IMG/VR virus record: IMGVR_UViG_3300030099_006345
Coordinates: 33,143-84,406 of that record
From: a virus
DNA: 51,264 nt
Strand: one strand, 5' to 3'
The notes under the pieces: generated by a model
What the model was told of the DNA's origin: nothing
Seen by the model: the letters and a program-made list of their open reading frames with translations, nothing else
Database searches by the model: none
Shown here: positions 7,251 through 15,466 of the stretch, piece after piece
Layout of the letters: each line of letters starts with the position of its first letter
Position numbering within the stretch: position 1 is the first letter of the stretch
Program-made: the position numbers and the translations under genes

Positions 7251-8207
7251 TTACCTCCTTAATTTTTTGTTACATAGCTCAATTGCGTCTGGGTTTATAT
7301 CAAACAAAATATATTGTCTATTTAAGTTTTTAGCGGCCAAACCCGTTGTGCCTCCACCAGCTACTGGGTCTAATATTATGTCTCCTTCATCGGAAGACAT
7401 TTCAATTATTCTTTCCAACAGCTTAACAGGTTTTTGAGTTGGCCACTCTCTCTTTTCTGCTCCCATGCTTATAGAATGTACATCATCCCATAGGTCTGTT
7501 GCTGGTTTGCCTTTTGATTCATGTTTGTATATTTTTTTGTATGGATTTGCTCCTTCTTTGGTTGGAAAATGTATTCTGTCTTCTTTAATTAAGTCTTCTA
7601 AGTCTTGCTTAGACATTCTCCAACCGTTTTCTGGTTCATAAGTAATGCCATTGTGATCTAAGCTATATAACCTTTCTTTATTTTTTGTTTTCTGTGTTTT
7701 TGTGTATACGATATGTCCTAATGCGTAGTTTCCTCTATCATCCTTGTTTTTATAAGAGTTCTTTGAATAATAATCATCTAACTTTTGATATACAGGATTA
7801 AATTTTGGTTTTTTTGAATTAGAGCACTTTATTATAATATCCATGCATGCACCAAGCTTACTTTTGACGTTGTTTTTGGATCTAGATCTTTTCCAGAAAA
7901 TAAGTTGTGTATTACTAAAGTGCTTTTCACACAACATCATCGGTATAAGACTGTCTTTTGCTGAAATATGAAAGAATAAATTACCATCAGGCTTTAATAT
8001 TCTTTTACATTCCACCAACATTGGTTCGACAAGACCTATGTAAGACTCATCATCTTCGAACTTGTCTTTGAACCCTATCTTGTTGTCTGGTGTTAAGTAA
8101 TAGTTTCTATCTGAATTGAATGGAGGGTCAAAATATATTGTTTGTACAATATTATCCTCCACTTCTTTCAGCAATTCTCTTGAATCACCTAATTTTATTA
8201 AATTCAT
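7251..8207 (-). CDS. DNA methyltransferase, beta class (N6-adenine or N4-cytosine)
   Basis: 318 aa. The ATG at 8207 has GGGAGGTGGAA upstream; an in-frame GTG lies two codons earlier. Motif IV DPPF (about residues 27-30) comes first. The SAM-binding motif I ILDPVAGGGTTGLAAKNL comes near the C-terminus (about 280-295), which is the beta-class order. EWPTQKPVKLLERII (motif X region) and YILFDINPDAI (motif II/III) are also present. DPPF rather than SPPY favours N6-adenine methylation. It is expressed from the promoter at 8234-8262 together with the restriction-like gene, so it would protect phage DNA in the same unit. Confidence 0.9.
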   Translation of the reverse strand: MNLIKLGDSRELLKEVEDNIVQTIYFDPPFNSDRNYYLTPDNKIGFKDKFEDDESYIGLVEPMLVECKRILKPDGNLFFHISAKDSLIPMMLCEKHFSNTQLIFWKRSRSKNNVKSKLGACMDIIIKCSNSKKPKFNPVYQKLDDYYSKNSYKNKDDRGNYALGHIVYTKTQKTKNKERLYSLDHNGITYEPENGWRMSKQDLEDLIKEDRIHFPTKEGANPYKKIYKHESKGKPATDLWDDVHSISMGAEKREWPTQKPVKLLERIIEMSSDEGDIILDPVAGGGTTGLAAKNLNRQYILFDINPDAIELCNKKLRR

Positions 8208-8233
8208 TTCCACCTCCCTTGTGAATCATTTAT

Positions 8234-8262
8234 ATTATAACATGTAGTGTTCTATTTGTCAA
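8234..8262 (-). promoter_or_regulatory. Sigma-70 promoter for the restriction-modification genes
   Basis: Minus strand TTGACA (8262-8257), 17-base spacer, TATAAT (8239-8234) with TG extension. Its -35 touches the end of dnaE. Confidence 0.85.
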
Positions 8263-8265
8263 GTT

Positions 8266-11200
8266 TTATTTTACCAAAATTGACCATGAATTATTTATCG
8301 CCCCAAATGTCGAGAATCCCCAATCGACAGAGTGTCTAGGTCTAATCATATATGGGCGATTTATGTATATCTTGTCTTTGTCTGGATTGATAGACCAGCA
8401 CCTGATCTGAGTTTCTACAGAATTAGAATCTATGACTTTTACAACGAAGAAATCTTTACCTTTCTTTGTTTTCTTTTTTACAACAGACCTTGGTATACAC
8501 CAGCAAACTTGCAGATCTGGATCATATTCAGAAATCGGTGGAACACATTTTTGCTCAAGCTTTTTCTGTATATGGTCACCCATCACCATAGAAATAGGAA
8601 AGATTCCCGTGAGATCAGCAATGAAACTGATCTTTTCTTCTTCTGTGAAAGATCTCTCGGGTCTATACAGATCTATGTTCTCATCAAATTTCTTCTTATT
8701 CTTTGGACGATCAACACAAACAGCAGACCAAAAGTGTTTATCACCACTAAACCTATCATCAATCAAATCATCCATAGCACCAGCTCGACAAAGAACATCA
8801 AGTGCTTTCTTGTTTAACTTAGAATACTTAATGTCTTTGTTGAAGAGTAATTCTTCTGCTGTTGCAAAAGGTCTGTGCTGGAGAACTTGTTCAAAAGCTG
8901 CGTCGCCGAATCCCTTGATACCTGTAAGAGGTGCTATAAGTGTTTTGTCTCCTTCAATTCTCCAAGTTGACTCAGAGTAATTAATGTTTAATGGCTTTAT
9001 CTCAAATCCATGTTGCTTTGCAAGATTGATAGCTTTCTCCTTGCGAGATTCAGGTTCTTTGTCCAAGAAGGAAGCAGTCCATTCTGCTTTGTAGTAGTTA
9101 CACAACCAAGCACACTGGTAAGATATAATAGAATAAGATACAGCGTGAGACTTGTTAAAACCGTAGCCGGAGAAATACTCGAACTTCTGCCAAAGTTTCT
9201 CAGCGGCTCTTCTAGAAATGTTCTTCTCCAGACAACCCTGAAGGAATTTAGCATATATAGCTTCTTTAACTTCATGACCTTTTCCTGTTCCTTTCTTTGT
9301 TAAGACCTTGCGAAGAAGGTTGGCTTCATCCATAGTAATTCCTTTACCGAGTCTGTAAGCCAGCATAGCAATTTGCTCTTGGAAGATTAAAAAACCATAA
9401 GTCTCTTGAGTTACTTCTTTAACAAGATTATTTAAATAGCGTACTTCATCTGGTTTCCACTCTTTATATTCATCAAGATCCATGTTTAATTCTCTTGCAA
9501 CTTCTTCATCAGTTGGGTCACTTCCAAAGCTTTTCTTAAGCATATTGATTACTTTCTCATGACGAGCAAGTTTTGCATAAGCTTTATCAACACCTGCTGA
9601 TAATGGACCCGGACGATAGATTGATGTAATAGCCGAGATATCAACGATAGATGTTGGTCGTGCTCTTTCTGCAAGCTTTTGTGCACCATTTTCTGTGAAT
9701 TGGAATACCCCAACCCATTGTCCATCGTGAAAGATATTCTTGTAGACTTCTTGGTCATCAAGATTTATCTTGTCTGGATGGAGGTTCTCATCATAATACT
9801 CTTTAATCTGAGAAAAGGTTGGGTTCTCAATTCCATGATGTCGGCGAAGAATCTTGGAGATACAATCCTCAATCATACGCAAAGTCGAAAGACCAAGAAT
9901 ATCAAACTTAATGAAACCCATTGGCTCCAATTGTCTAACATTCATCCCTTCGGACCACGGCGTTTGACGAACTCCCTTAGAAGAGATAAGAGGCATGTAT
10001 CTGTCCAATTGTTCTCCAATCACAACACCACCAGCATGTCTAGAACACGAACGATAAGACCCATGAAGGGCTTGAACGTGCTCTTTGACGTGAGGATACT
10101 TAGCAAAGAACTTCTGTAGAGATTCTGAAAACTCAATTACCTCATCAAAGGTCGGAGTATAAACACCAGCTTTGATACCATGCTTTTGTTTTGCAAGAGG
10201 TGTAGCTTCTTGTAACATCTTTCCTGTTACAACGTTTACCTCCATAAAAGGAATCTCATAGAATTTAGATATGTCTTTGATTAGCGAACGAAGTTGGAGT
10301 GTGTTCCAATTTGAGATAGGAACAACAACATTATTGCCCCATTCGTCAATCAATATGTCCTTAAGGACCATAGGGTCAGACACATCATAGTCAATATCAG
10401 GGTAATCAGTTGCATCGGATCTAAGAAAACGGGAGAATAATAGTCCATAAGCAATAGGGTCGATCTGAGTGATCCCCAGACTATAAGCAACCAGAGAGCC
10501 AGCCGCAGAGCCTCTACCGGGGCCTGATAATTGTACTTCATTTGTTTTATCCGAAATGGCTTTCATTGTAAGAAAGTATTTAGAAAAACCACGATCAGCA
10601 ATTACTTTAAGTTCATGCTTTAGTCGTTTCTCATATTCATAAATAGAGGAAGACTGTTTTCCTTCCTCAGAAGTTAGTCCTCTTTTCTTTAGAATAGTAA
10701 ACATACCTTCTGAAGAAAGTCTCTCAAGGTATTCGTCTTCATTATAACCAGCAGGAACAACGAAGTCGGGAAGTCTTACCGTTGTGTCAGGAAGAAAGTC
10801 CTCACAACGTTCCATGGCAATATGGTATGATTCTTCTATGGATTGACGTACTAATTCATCGTCATATTCATAACCACATTCCTCAGAATATTGCTTGTAA
10901 GACTCCCACATCTCTTGTCCGTTCTTTGGATACAATTCGTATTCCATCTCTTGAACAGAAGTTGGAAGATTCATATCAAGCCATTCAGGCTTTCCACGAC
11001 CAAGCCAACCAAGTCTCTTGTATAATTCTCTGTCTTTCCAAGCATCAGGCGTTGGATAGTGAGAATCACCAGTAGAGACTAATTTAAGACCGTATTCTTG
11101 TGCAATCTGAATGATATAGGTATTCAATTCATGTTGCTCTGGAACTCCGTTCCATTGGATCTCTGGATACCATCTATCTCCGAATATCTTGATCATCTTT

Positions 11201-11820
11201 TCAGTAAGCTTTCTCATAGCCCACAGTACATGTTCTTCGCCTTCATCACGGTTCTGCCAGTAACAACCAGCATAAACGCCCCCAAGACAAGCAGAAAGAG
11301 CGATAACGCCCTCACTATGTTTCTCTAGTAAGTCAAAGTCAATTCGTGGCTTTCGATAATAATAGTCTCCATGATAAGACTCAGAAACCATCTTAAATAT
11401 GTTGTTAAGACCAGTTTGGTTCATAGCTATAAGAACCAAGTGTCTCGTTCTGTTTATATCAGATTTAGAGACACCTTTGGACTCTCCATCTGCTTCAATG
11501 TTTGTTCCAGATCTACCATCATCGATAGATCTAGCTTTCTTAGTATCTTTCTTTAATTCTTCAAGCTTTTCTTTCCACTCAGGAACAGAAGGAATGAAGT
11601 AAGCTTCAACACCAAATATTGGCTTGAAATTCTTTCCTTCCTTCTTCATTTTCTTTGCGTGAAGAACTTGATAGGCAAAACCATTCATATTGCCGTGATC
11701 TGTCAAAGCCAGACCCTCACAGCCATTGTCATATGCAAAATCCATATGTTCGCTTGGGTAACCAAATCCGTCAAATGGGGACCCAACGCCACTGTGTGCA
11801 TGTAAATTAATGAACTTCAT
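8266..11820 (-). CDS. dnaE: DNA polymerase III alpha subunit (replicative, family C)
   Basis: 1184 aa, close to the 1160 aa of E. coli DnaE. The N-terminal PHP domain shows FINLHAHSGVGSPFDGFGYP, LTDHGNMNG and FGVEAYF. The polymerase core has SGPGRGSAAGSLVAYSLGI, the catalytic pair in DYPDIDYDVSDP, the SCSRHAGGVVI segment and the third acidic residue in IKFDILGL. YGFNKSHAVSYS marks the fingers, and a C-terminal OB-like region follows (FFVVKVIDSNSVETQIRCW). No family C exonuclease (epsilon-like) gene is visible in the window. T4-type phages normally use a family B polymerase, so this is an unusual replicase for a T4-like virion. The gene shares a TAATG overlap with the small gene before it. Confidence 0.96.
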   Translation of the reverse strand: MKFINLHAHSGVGSPFDGFGYPSEHMDFAYDNGCEGLALTDHGNMNGFAYQVLHAKKMKKEGKNFKPIFGVEAYFIPSVPEWKEKLEELKKDTKKARSIDDGRSGTNIEADGESKGVSKSDINRTRHLVLIAMNQTGLNNIFKMVSESYHGDYYYRKPRIDFDLLEKHSEGVIALSACLGGVYAGCYWQNRDEGEEHVLWAMRKLTEKMIKIFGDRWYPEIQWNGVPEQHELNTYIIQIAQEYGLKLVSTGDSHYPTPDAWKDRELYKRLGWLGRGKPEWLDMNLPTSVQEMEYELYPKNGQEMWESYKQYSEECGYEYDDELVRQSIEESYHIAMERCEDFLPDTTVRLPDFVVPAGYNEDEYLERLSSEGMFTILKKRGLTSEEGKQSSSIYEYEKRLKHELKVIADRGFSKYFLTMKAISDKTNEVQLSGPGRGSAAGSLVAYSLGITQIDPIAYGLLFSRFLRSDATDYPDIDYDVSDPMVLKDILIDEWGNNVVVPISNWNTLQLRSLIKDISKFYEIPFMEVNVVTGKMLQEATPLAKQKHGIKAGVYTPTFDEVIEFSESLQKFFAKYPHVKEHVQALHGSYRSCSRHAGGVVIGEQLDRYMPLISSKGVRQTPWSEGMNVRQLEPMGFIKFDILGLSTLRMIEDCISKILRRHHGIENPTFSQIKEYYDENLHPDKINLDDQEVYKNIFHDGQWVGVFQFTENGAQKLAERARPTSIVDISAITSIYRPGPLSAGVDKAYAKLARHEKVINMLKKSFGSDPTDEEVARELNMDLDEYKEWKPDEVRYLNNLVKEVTQETYGFLIFQEQIAMLAYRLGKGITMDEANLLRKVLTKKGTGKGHEVKEAIYAKFLQGCLEKNISRRAAEKLWQKFEYFSGYGFNKSHAVSYSIISYQCAWLCNYYKAEWTASFLDKEPESRKEKAINLAKQHGFEIKPLNINYSESTWRIEGDKTLIAPLTGIKGFGDAAFEQVLQHRPFATAEELLFNKDIKYSKLNKKALDVLCRAGAMDDLIDDRFSGDKHFWSAVCVDRPKNKKKFDENIDLYRPERSFTEEEKISFIADLTGIFPISMVMGDHIQKKLEQKCVPPISEYDPDLQVCWCIPRSVVKKKTKKGKDFFVVKVIDSNSVETQIRCWSINPDKDKIYINRPYMIRPRHSVDWGFSTFGAINNSWSILVK

Positions 11821-11963
11821 TATTTTGCCTCCTTTATAACGTCAACGACACCAGTAAGGTGTCTCTTTAATTTTCTAGTATTGACATCCTTAAAGTAAGG
11901 AATGTCCTTGTGGAATACTGCTCCGATAGCAATACCAATTAGTAAACACAATAGTTCTCTCAT
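11820..11963 (-). CDS. Small membrane protein upstream of dnaE
   Basis: 47 aa: MRELLCLLIGIAIGAVFHKD, then a soluble mixed-charge tail. One N-terminal membrane span. The ATG at 11963 has CGGAGGATAAA upstream and follows the promoter at 11986-12014 with only a short leader. Its stop overlaps the dnaE start by one base (TAATG), so it is translationally coupled to dnaE. Function unknown. Confidence 0.65.
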   Translation of the reverse strand: MRELLCLLIGIAIGAVFHKDIPYFKDVNTRKLKRHLTGVVDVIKEAK

Positions 11964-11985
11964 TTTATCCTCCGTTGTTGTATGT

Positions 11986-12014
11986 ATTATAACATAAAAC
12001 CCCTTGATTGTCAA
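11986..12014 (-). promoter_or_regulatory. Sigma-70 promoter for dnaE, built into a terminator
   Basis: Minus strand TTGACA (12014-12009), 17-base spacer, TATAAT (11991-11986) with TG extension. The -35 and half the spacer are the terminator hairpin at 11996-12023. Confidence 0.85.
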
Positions 12015-12023
12015 GGGGCTTTT
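11996..12023 (-). terminator. Rho-independent terminator overlapping a promoter
   Basis: Minus strand CCCCTTGA, loop CAA, TCAAGGGG, TTTTAT: eight perfect pairs extended by A/T pairs. It ends the 12035-13462 transcript. Confidence 0.85.
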
Positions 12024-12034
12024 GTTACTTTTTT

Positions 12035-13462
12035 TTATTCTTGAAAAGTTCTCAAGAACCAGCCGTCAAAAGTTATATACTTGTAAACACTTTTGCGACT
12101 TGATTTGCACCACTGAATGTATTCTATGTCGATCTGTTGCTTATAGACCTCAAGCATTCTTCCATCTTTCATGTATAACTTGTTTAAAAGCTTATAAGCT
12201 TTCTCTTTTGTTGGGTGCCATTTCTTCTCTTTATTATCTGACCTTAGATGGCCGTGACCATATCCTGTGGCTTTTATAGTCAGTTCTTTGTGTCTTGCTT
12301 TTCTAAACTCCTCACGATCTCTGCCAATATAACTTCGATCTTCCTTGTTTTTCTCAATAACCTTTCTTCTTTCAAACTTTTCTCGAAAGAGCTTGTCCTT
12401 CTCATCTAGCTGGTCTCTTAGGTCTGCTTCTGTTCCTAAATCTTCTAGGTACTGGTTCAAAGAATTGATCTTTGCACAGATGTCCTCATGAGTATTTCTT
12501 ACTGGTTCTAAGAGAGATTCCCAAAGAATTCTTTTTTCGAGATAAGGGTTTTCTTTACTTATCTCTGCAATCTCTTTATCAAAATCAGCAATGACCGTGT
12601 TTTTCCCCCATTCAAAAACAAAAGCTTTATTTAAGTCTTCAAGATCTTTTTCCAAATCTTTTATCAATTTGTTTGTTTTTCTCATTGAGGAAATTATCTT
12701 TGTAGCATCACCTTCATAATAGGGCTTTTGACTGCTATTTGAGCTCATACAATTGTATACATTCTGAACTCCTTTTTTTAGTTCTCGAATATCTTTTACA
12801 ATCGCTTGGCGTTGTTTGGTGATTCTGGCTGTGTTTTGTTTTTGTATTTCACTATAATGTAGCCTTTCGCCAAACACTTGTTCATGAATGTCAAGAGAAT
12901 GTTCAATCGCCAACTCGTTAAGATAATAATTATGCCCTTTACCAGAGGTCATGTATTCATACTCTTTTTTTACTTTTTCTTTATGCTCGCTCTTCTCACG
13001 ATTATAGTCAGCTTTTTCTTTTTCCCAAACAGCCCAAGAGTCAATTGCAGATTGGTATCTTTCAGACCAAGACTTGTGATATCGGTGTTCTCGTATCGGA
13101 CTAAACCCATAGCGAGAATCACTTTCTGTATTTGTGTTTACATAAAAATCAGTAGTGGACATGTTGGATATAGCTATTGGAAAAGTCAATAGTTTGTTAT
13201 AATACTTGTTTTTATTTTCTAAAAAAGCAATCATTGCTTTGGTCTTTGCTACATCCCATCGATATTGGGCTAGTTCTGTGTCTGTATAATTGGAGACAAC
13301 CCCGTGTTTATTTAGTTTAGACACTGGTTCTTCATAATCGAAACTGATATTAGTTCCAGTTATTGATTCGTAGACAGATTTGTAAAGATTGCGTTTAGGC
13401 ATCCTTTCTTGCCTCATTGCACGGTACTCCGTCCAGTGTTTGTTGTATGAATTGTATGGCAT
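12035..13462 (-). CDS. Large coiled-coil protein, unknown function
   Basis: 475 aa from an ATG at 13462 with AAGGAGG upstream. It is highly charged and helical. Long Lys/Glu-rich coiled-coil stretches run from about residue 140 to 400 (for example EKEKADYNREKSEHKEKVKK and TNKLIKDLEKDLEDLNK). The C-terminal 100 residues are basic and aromatic. There is no signal peptide or membrane span. I recognise no family. It is a single-gene transcription unit with its own promoter (13539-13567), structured leader and terminator. Confidence 0.65.
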   Translation of the reverse strand: MPYNSYNKHWTEYRAMRQERMPKRNLYKSVYESITGTNISFDYEEPVSKLNKHGVVSNYTDTELAQYRWDVAKTKAMIAFLENKNKYYNKLLTFPIAISNMSTTDFYVNTNTESDSRYGFSPIREHRYHKSWSERYQSAIDSWAVWEKEKADYNREKSEHKEKVKKEYEYMTSGKGHNYYLNELAIEHSLDIHEQVFGERLHYSEIQKQNTARITKQRQAIVKDIRELKKGVQNVYNCMSSNSSQKPYYEGDATKIISSMRKTNKLIKDLEKDLEDLNKAFVFEWGKNTVIADFDKEIAEISKENPYLEKRILWESLLEPVRNTHEDICAKINSLNQYLEDLGTEADLRDQLDEKDKLFREKFERRKVIEKNKEDRSYIGRDREEFRKARHKELTIKATGYGHGHLRSDNKEKKWHPTKEKAYKLLNKLYMKDGRMLEVYKQQIDIEYIQWCKSSRKSVYKYITFDGWFLRTFQE

Positions 13463-13499
13463 AGGCCCTCCTTGGTTAGTACAATTAATGGGCGATTAC

Positions 13500-13522
13500 C
13501 ATGACTATTGTTTTTAGTCATA
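13500..13522 (-). promoter_or_regulatory. Leader hairpin of the coiled-coil gene
   Basis: The minus-strand transcript contains ATGACTA, a 7-base AT-rich loop, TAGTCAT, a perfect 7-bp stem in the 5' leader between the promoter and the ATG at 13462. It has no U-tract, so it is not a terminator. A role in mRNA stability or translation control is possible. Confidence 0.4.
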
Positions 13523-13538
13523 ACCCCCCAATGATTAT

Positions 13539-13567
13539 ACTATAACATATCAATTCAAATCTGTCAA
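13539..13567 (-). promoter_or_regulatory. Sigma-70 promoter for the 12035-13462 gene
   Basis: Minus strand TTGACA (13567-13562), 17-base spacer, TATAGT (13544-13539) with TG extension. It overlaps the last codons of the upstream gene. Confidence 0.78.
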
Positions 13568-13980
13568 GTTTTTTTGTCAAGTTTTATGAAATAATATTCT
13601 TTTGTCCCGAGCCTATCGCTTATATCGTAATGATTAGGTCGTTCGCCAACCCAATCAACATAGAGAAAATTTACATTTTTAGTTTTTCTAATCTCTGTTA
13701 CAAGCCCAATTGCTTCTGAACTTAAAAACAAAGGATCAAGTTTAACCAAATCGCCAATTTTAATCACATTTGGTTCTTTAGCCATTAGTTTTACGTACTT
13801 TTTTTCTATTTTACTTAATCTTAATTGCGTTGACCTTCTAACTTCTTCTTGATGAGCCCACGCATCAGATATATTGTTTGGAAAATCAGAGTGATATAGC
13901 TTTTCATCAGCTTGTTTGACTGTTATATAGCCTCTATCAACCCATTCTTGTACAATTCTTTTAGCCTGATCTTTAGTCAT
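13564..13980 (-). CDS. GDLV-family protein with an N-terminal helical domain
   Basis: 138 aa. The ATG at 13980 is chosen for GGAGACGAT upstream and because it lies 12 bases after the deaminase stop. Residues 1-75 are helical (MTKDQAKRIVQEWVDRGYIT, with a helix-turn-helix feel). The C-terminal half begins NVIKIGDLVKLDPLFLSS and continues as strands (AIGLVTEIRK, FLYVDWVGE), as in the other GDLV proteins. This is an unknown domain pairing. Confidence 0.62.
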   Translation of the reverse strand: MTKDQAKRIVQEWVDRGYITVKQADEKLYHSDFPNNISDAWAHQEEVRRSTQLRLSKIEKKYVKLMAKEPNVIKIGDLVKLDPLFLSSEAIGLVTEIRKTKNVNFLYVDWVGERPNHYDISDRLGTKEYYFIKLDKKT

Positions 13981-13991
13981 ATCGTCTCCAT

Positions 13992-14864
13992 TTATAAAAA
14001 TCTTTTTTCGTCTGCCCATATTTGTGTCTGTGCTATGTCTCTTCTCGTCAAACCACAATGCAATTTGGCAAGATGCATTTCATTCTCTATATCGGTTTTA
14101 GACAAAAGAGTATTGTCTGTACATATTGAGAATTTTATCCCTTCATAGATCCAGTCTTTCATCGGATGATCAGAGTATTCCTTGATGCACCCAGTATGAT
14201 AATTAGATGATAGACAAGCTTCTATAAGAATATCTTTCTCTAATACCAAATCCATGGTCTTCCAATCATCCATTACGGTTAATCCATGACCAATTCTTTG
14301 TGCATGAAGGAAATTTATTGCAACTTCTATCTCTTTAGCCGATCTTCCTTCTCCAGCATGTACAGTTCTACCAAGACCATACTTTTTTGCCTTCGTAAAG
14401 GCGTCAGAATAGTCCATAAGCGAATAGAAATGATTAGGGCTTGGTGCACCAGCCAAGTCAATTCCAACGACCTTCTCACGGGTCCTAGCGGTCTCTACAA
14501 GTCTGTCCAATACTCTTGGATGTTCTCCATAAAGTCCACAAAGGATCAGTCTTTTGTTTCCATAAAGACCAGCTTGGGCTGCGTCAACAATTTCTTCTAA
14601 TGGAGCACCATAATGAAGTTGTGGAGCAAAGCGTATCTCTGCATCGTAAACCCCATTAAAAGTCAAATCGGTACACAAGTTCTCTACTGCTTTTTTAACT
14701 AAATCGGGAGTTTGAATTGTTCCCAGAATTGTCTCAAAGCTTTTAAGTGCATTCTCAAGACCCATTCCTTTATGAAAATAGATCTCAGTTGGATCAAAGC
14801 CCAAGAAATCTACTAAAGCTGCATGTCTTATTGAGCCATCTAAATGACAGTGAAGCTCAATCAT
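13992..14864 (-). CDS. Adenosine deaminase-like metal-dependent hydrolase
   Basis: 290 aa, somewhat shorter than typical adenosine deaminases (330-350). Zinc and catalytic motifs appear in order: MIELHCHLDGSIR (HxH), VVGIDLAG, GRTVHAGEG (His and catalytic Glu), AQRIGHGLTV, and SICTDNTLL at the final metal Asp. Cellular enzymes normally have TDD at the last motif; here the second Asp is Asn, which may shift substrate preference. The expected reaction is adenosine or deoxyadenosine to inosine plus ammonia. Possible roles are nucleotide salvage or removal of a modified or signalling nucleotide. The ATG at 14864 has GGAGG upstream and overlaps the clpS stop (ATGA). Confidence 0.85.
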   Translation of the reverse strand: MIELHCHLDGSIRHAALVDFLGFDPTEIYFHKGMGLENALKSFETILGTIQTPDLVKKAVENLCTDLTFNGVYDAEIRFAPQLHYGAPLEEIVDAAQAGLYGNKRLILCGLYGEHPRVLDRLVETARTREKVVGIDLAGAPSPNHFYSLMDYSDAFTKAKKYGLGRTVHAGEGRSAKEIEVAINFLHAQRIGHGLTVMDDWKTMDLVLEKDILIEACLSSNYHTGCIKEYSDHPMKDWIYEGIKFSICTDNTLLSKTDIENEMHLAKLHCGLTRRDIAQTQIWADEKRFL

Positions 14865-15184
14865 TCTGCCTCCATCGTTACCATTAGCGGATGTCCTTCT
14901 TGTTGTGCATATGCATTGCATTTCTTAGTTCGCATCCAAGCTATTTCTTTTGAATAAACTCCAGCAATACCCTTTCCTTCTTGATGAACTTGTAACATAA
15001 CAGCCTGTGCTTTTTCATTGCCGTAATTAAATACATGAACCAAAATATCCACAACAAACTCCATTGGTGTGAAGTCGTCATTGTGCAGTATGACCTTGAA
15101 TTTCTTTGGTGGCTGGACAGTTTGTCTATCCTTTAATTCGACACCATGTCCGGTGCCTTCTTTTCTCTTTTTCTGTGTTGACAT
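14861..15184 (-). CDS. clpS: ClpS-like adaptor of the Clp protease (N-end rule)
   Basis: 107 aa, the usual ClpS size. A disordered basic N-terminal arm is followed by the ClpS fold: PPKKFKVILHNDDFTPMEFV, then VDILVHVFNYGNEKAQAVML, a VHQEGKGIAGVYSKEIA segment and a final strand. The HNDDFTPMEFV motif forms the N-degron pocket in cellular ClpS. The protein would redirect host ClpAP toward N-end-rule substrates or block it. It is co-transcribed with the deaminase and the small Smr-like gene. Confidence 0.92.
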   Translation of the reverse strand: MSTQKKRKEGTGHGVELKDRQTVQPPKKFKVILHNDDFTPMEFVVDILVHVFNYGNEKAQAVMLQVHQEGKGIAGVYSKEIAWMRTKKCNAYAQQEGHPLMVTMEAE

Positions 15185-15195
15185 AATTTCCTCCG

Positions 15196-15414
15196 TTATT
15201 TAGCCAATATAATTATATACTTCATATTCAGCAATAAGTCTGATCTTGTTACTCTGAATTTATAAGGCTCCACAGTTTGCAACACAATATCTCTCATTCT
15301 ATAAGAATTACCAAATATAACTTTTATCTCTTCTCCAATATTGGAGTTTATAAAAGAATGTATTGCTTGTGGAACCTCATGATGTTTGTATCCATGAAGG
15401 TCTAAAACTTTCAT
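15196..15414 (-). CDS. Minimal Smr-like domain protein
   Basis: 72 aa from the ATG at 15414 (GGAGACAAG upstream). VLDLHGYKHHEVPQAIHSFI matches the LDLHG start of Smr domains. IKVIFGNSYRMRDIV corresponds to the central strand and glycine turn, although the usual GxG(xx)S/T motif is reduced to FGNS. Smr domains bind nucleic acid and some cut RNA or branched DNA. The protein is expressed from the promoter at 15436-15463, ahead of clpS. Confidence 0.65.
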   Translation of the reverse strand: MKVLDLHGYKHHEVPQAIHSFINSNIGEEIKVIFGNSYRMRDIVLQTVEPYKFRVTRSDLLLNMKYIIILAK

Positions 15415-15435
15415 CTTGTCTCCGTGTGTATTGAT

Positions 15436-15463
15436 ATTATAACACATTTTGGAGATTTGTCAA
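15436..15463 (-). promoter_or_regulatory. Sigma-70 promoter for the Smr-like, clpS and deaminase genes
   Basis: Minus strand TTGACA (15463-15458), 16-base spacer, TATAAT (15441-15436) with TG extension. Confidence 0.83.
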
Positions 15464-15466
15464 GTT

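Noticed and set aside
8332-8980. Plus-strand frames of 160-180 codons inside dnaE
   Set aside because: Low-complexity reflections of the dnaE coding sequence with no start signals.
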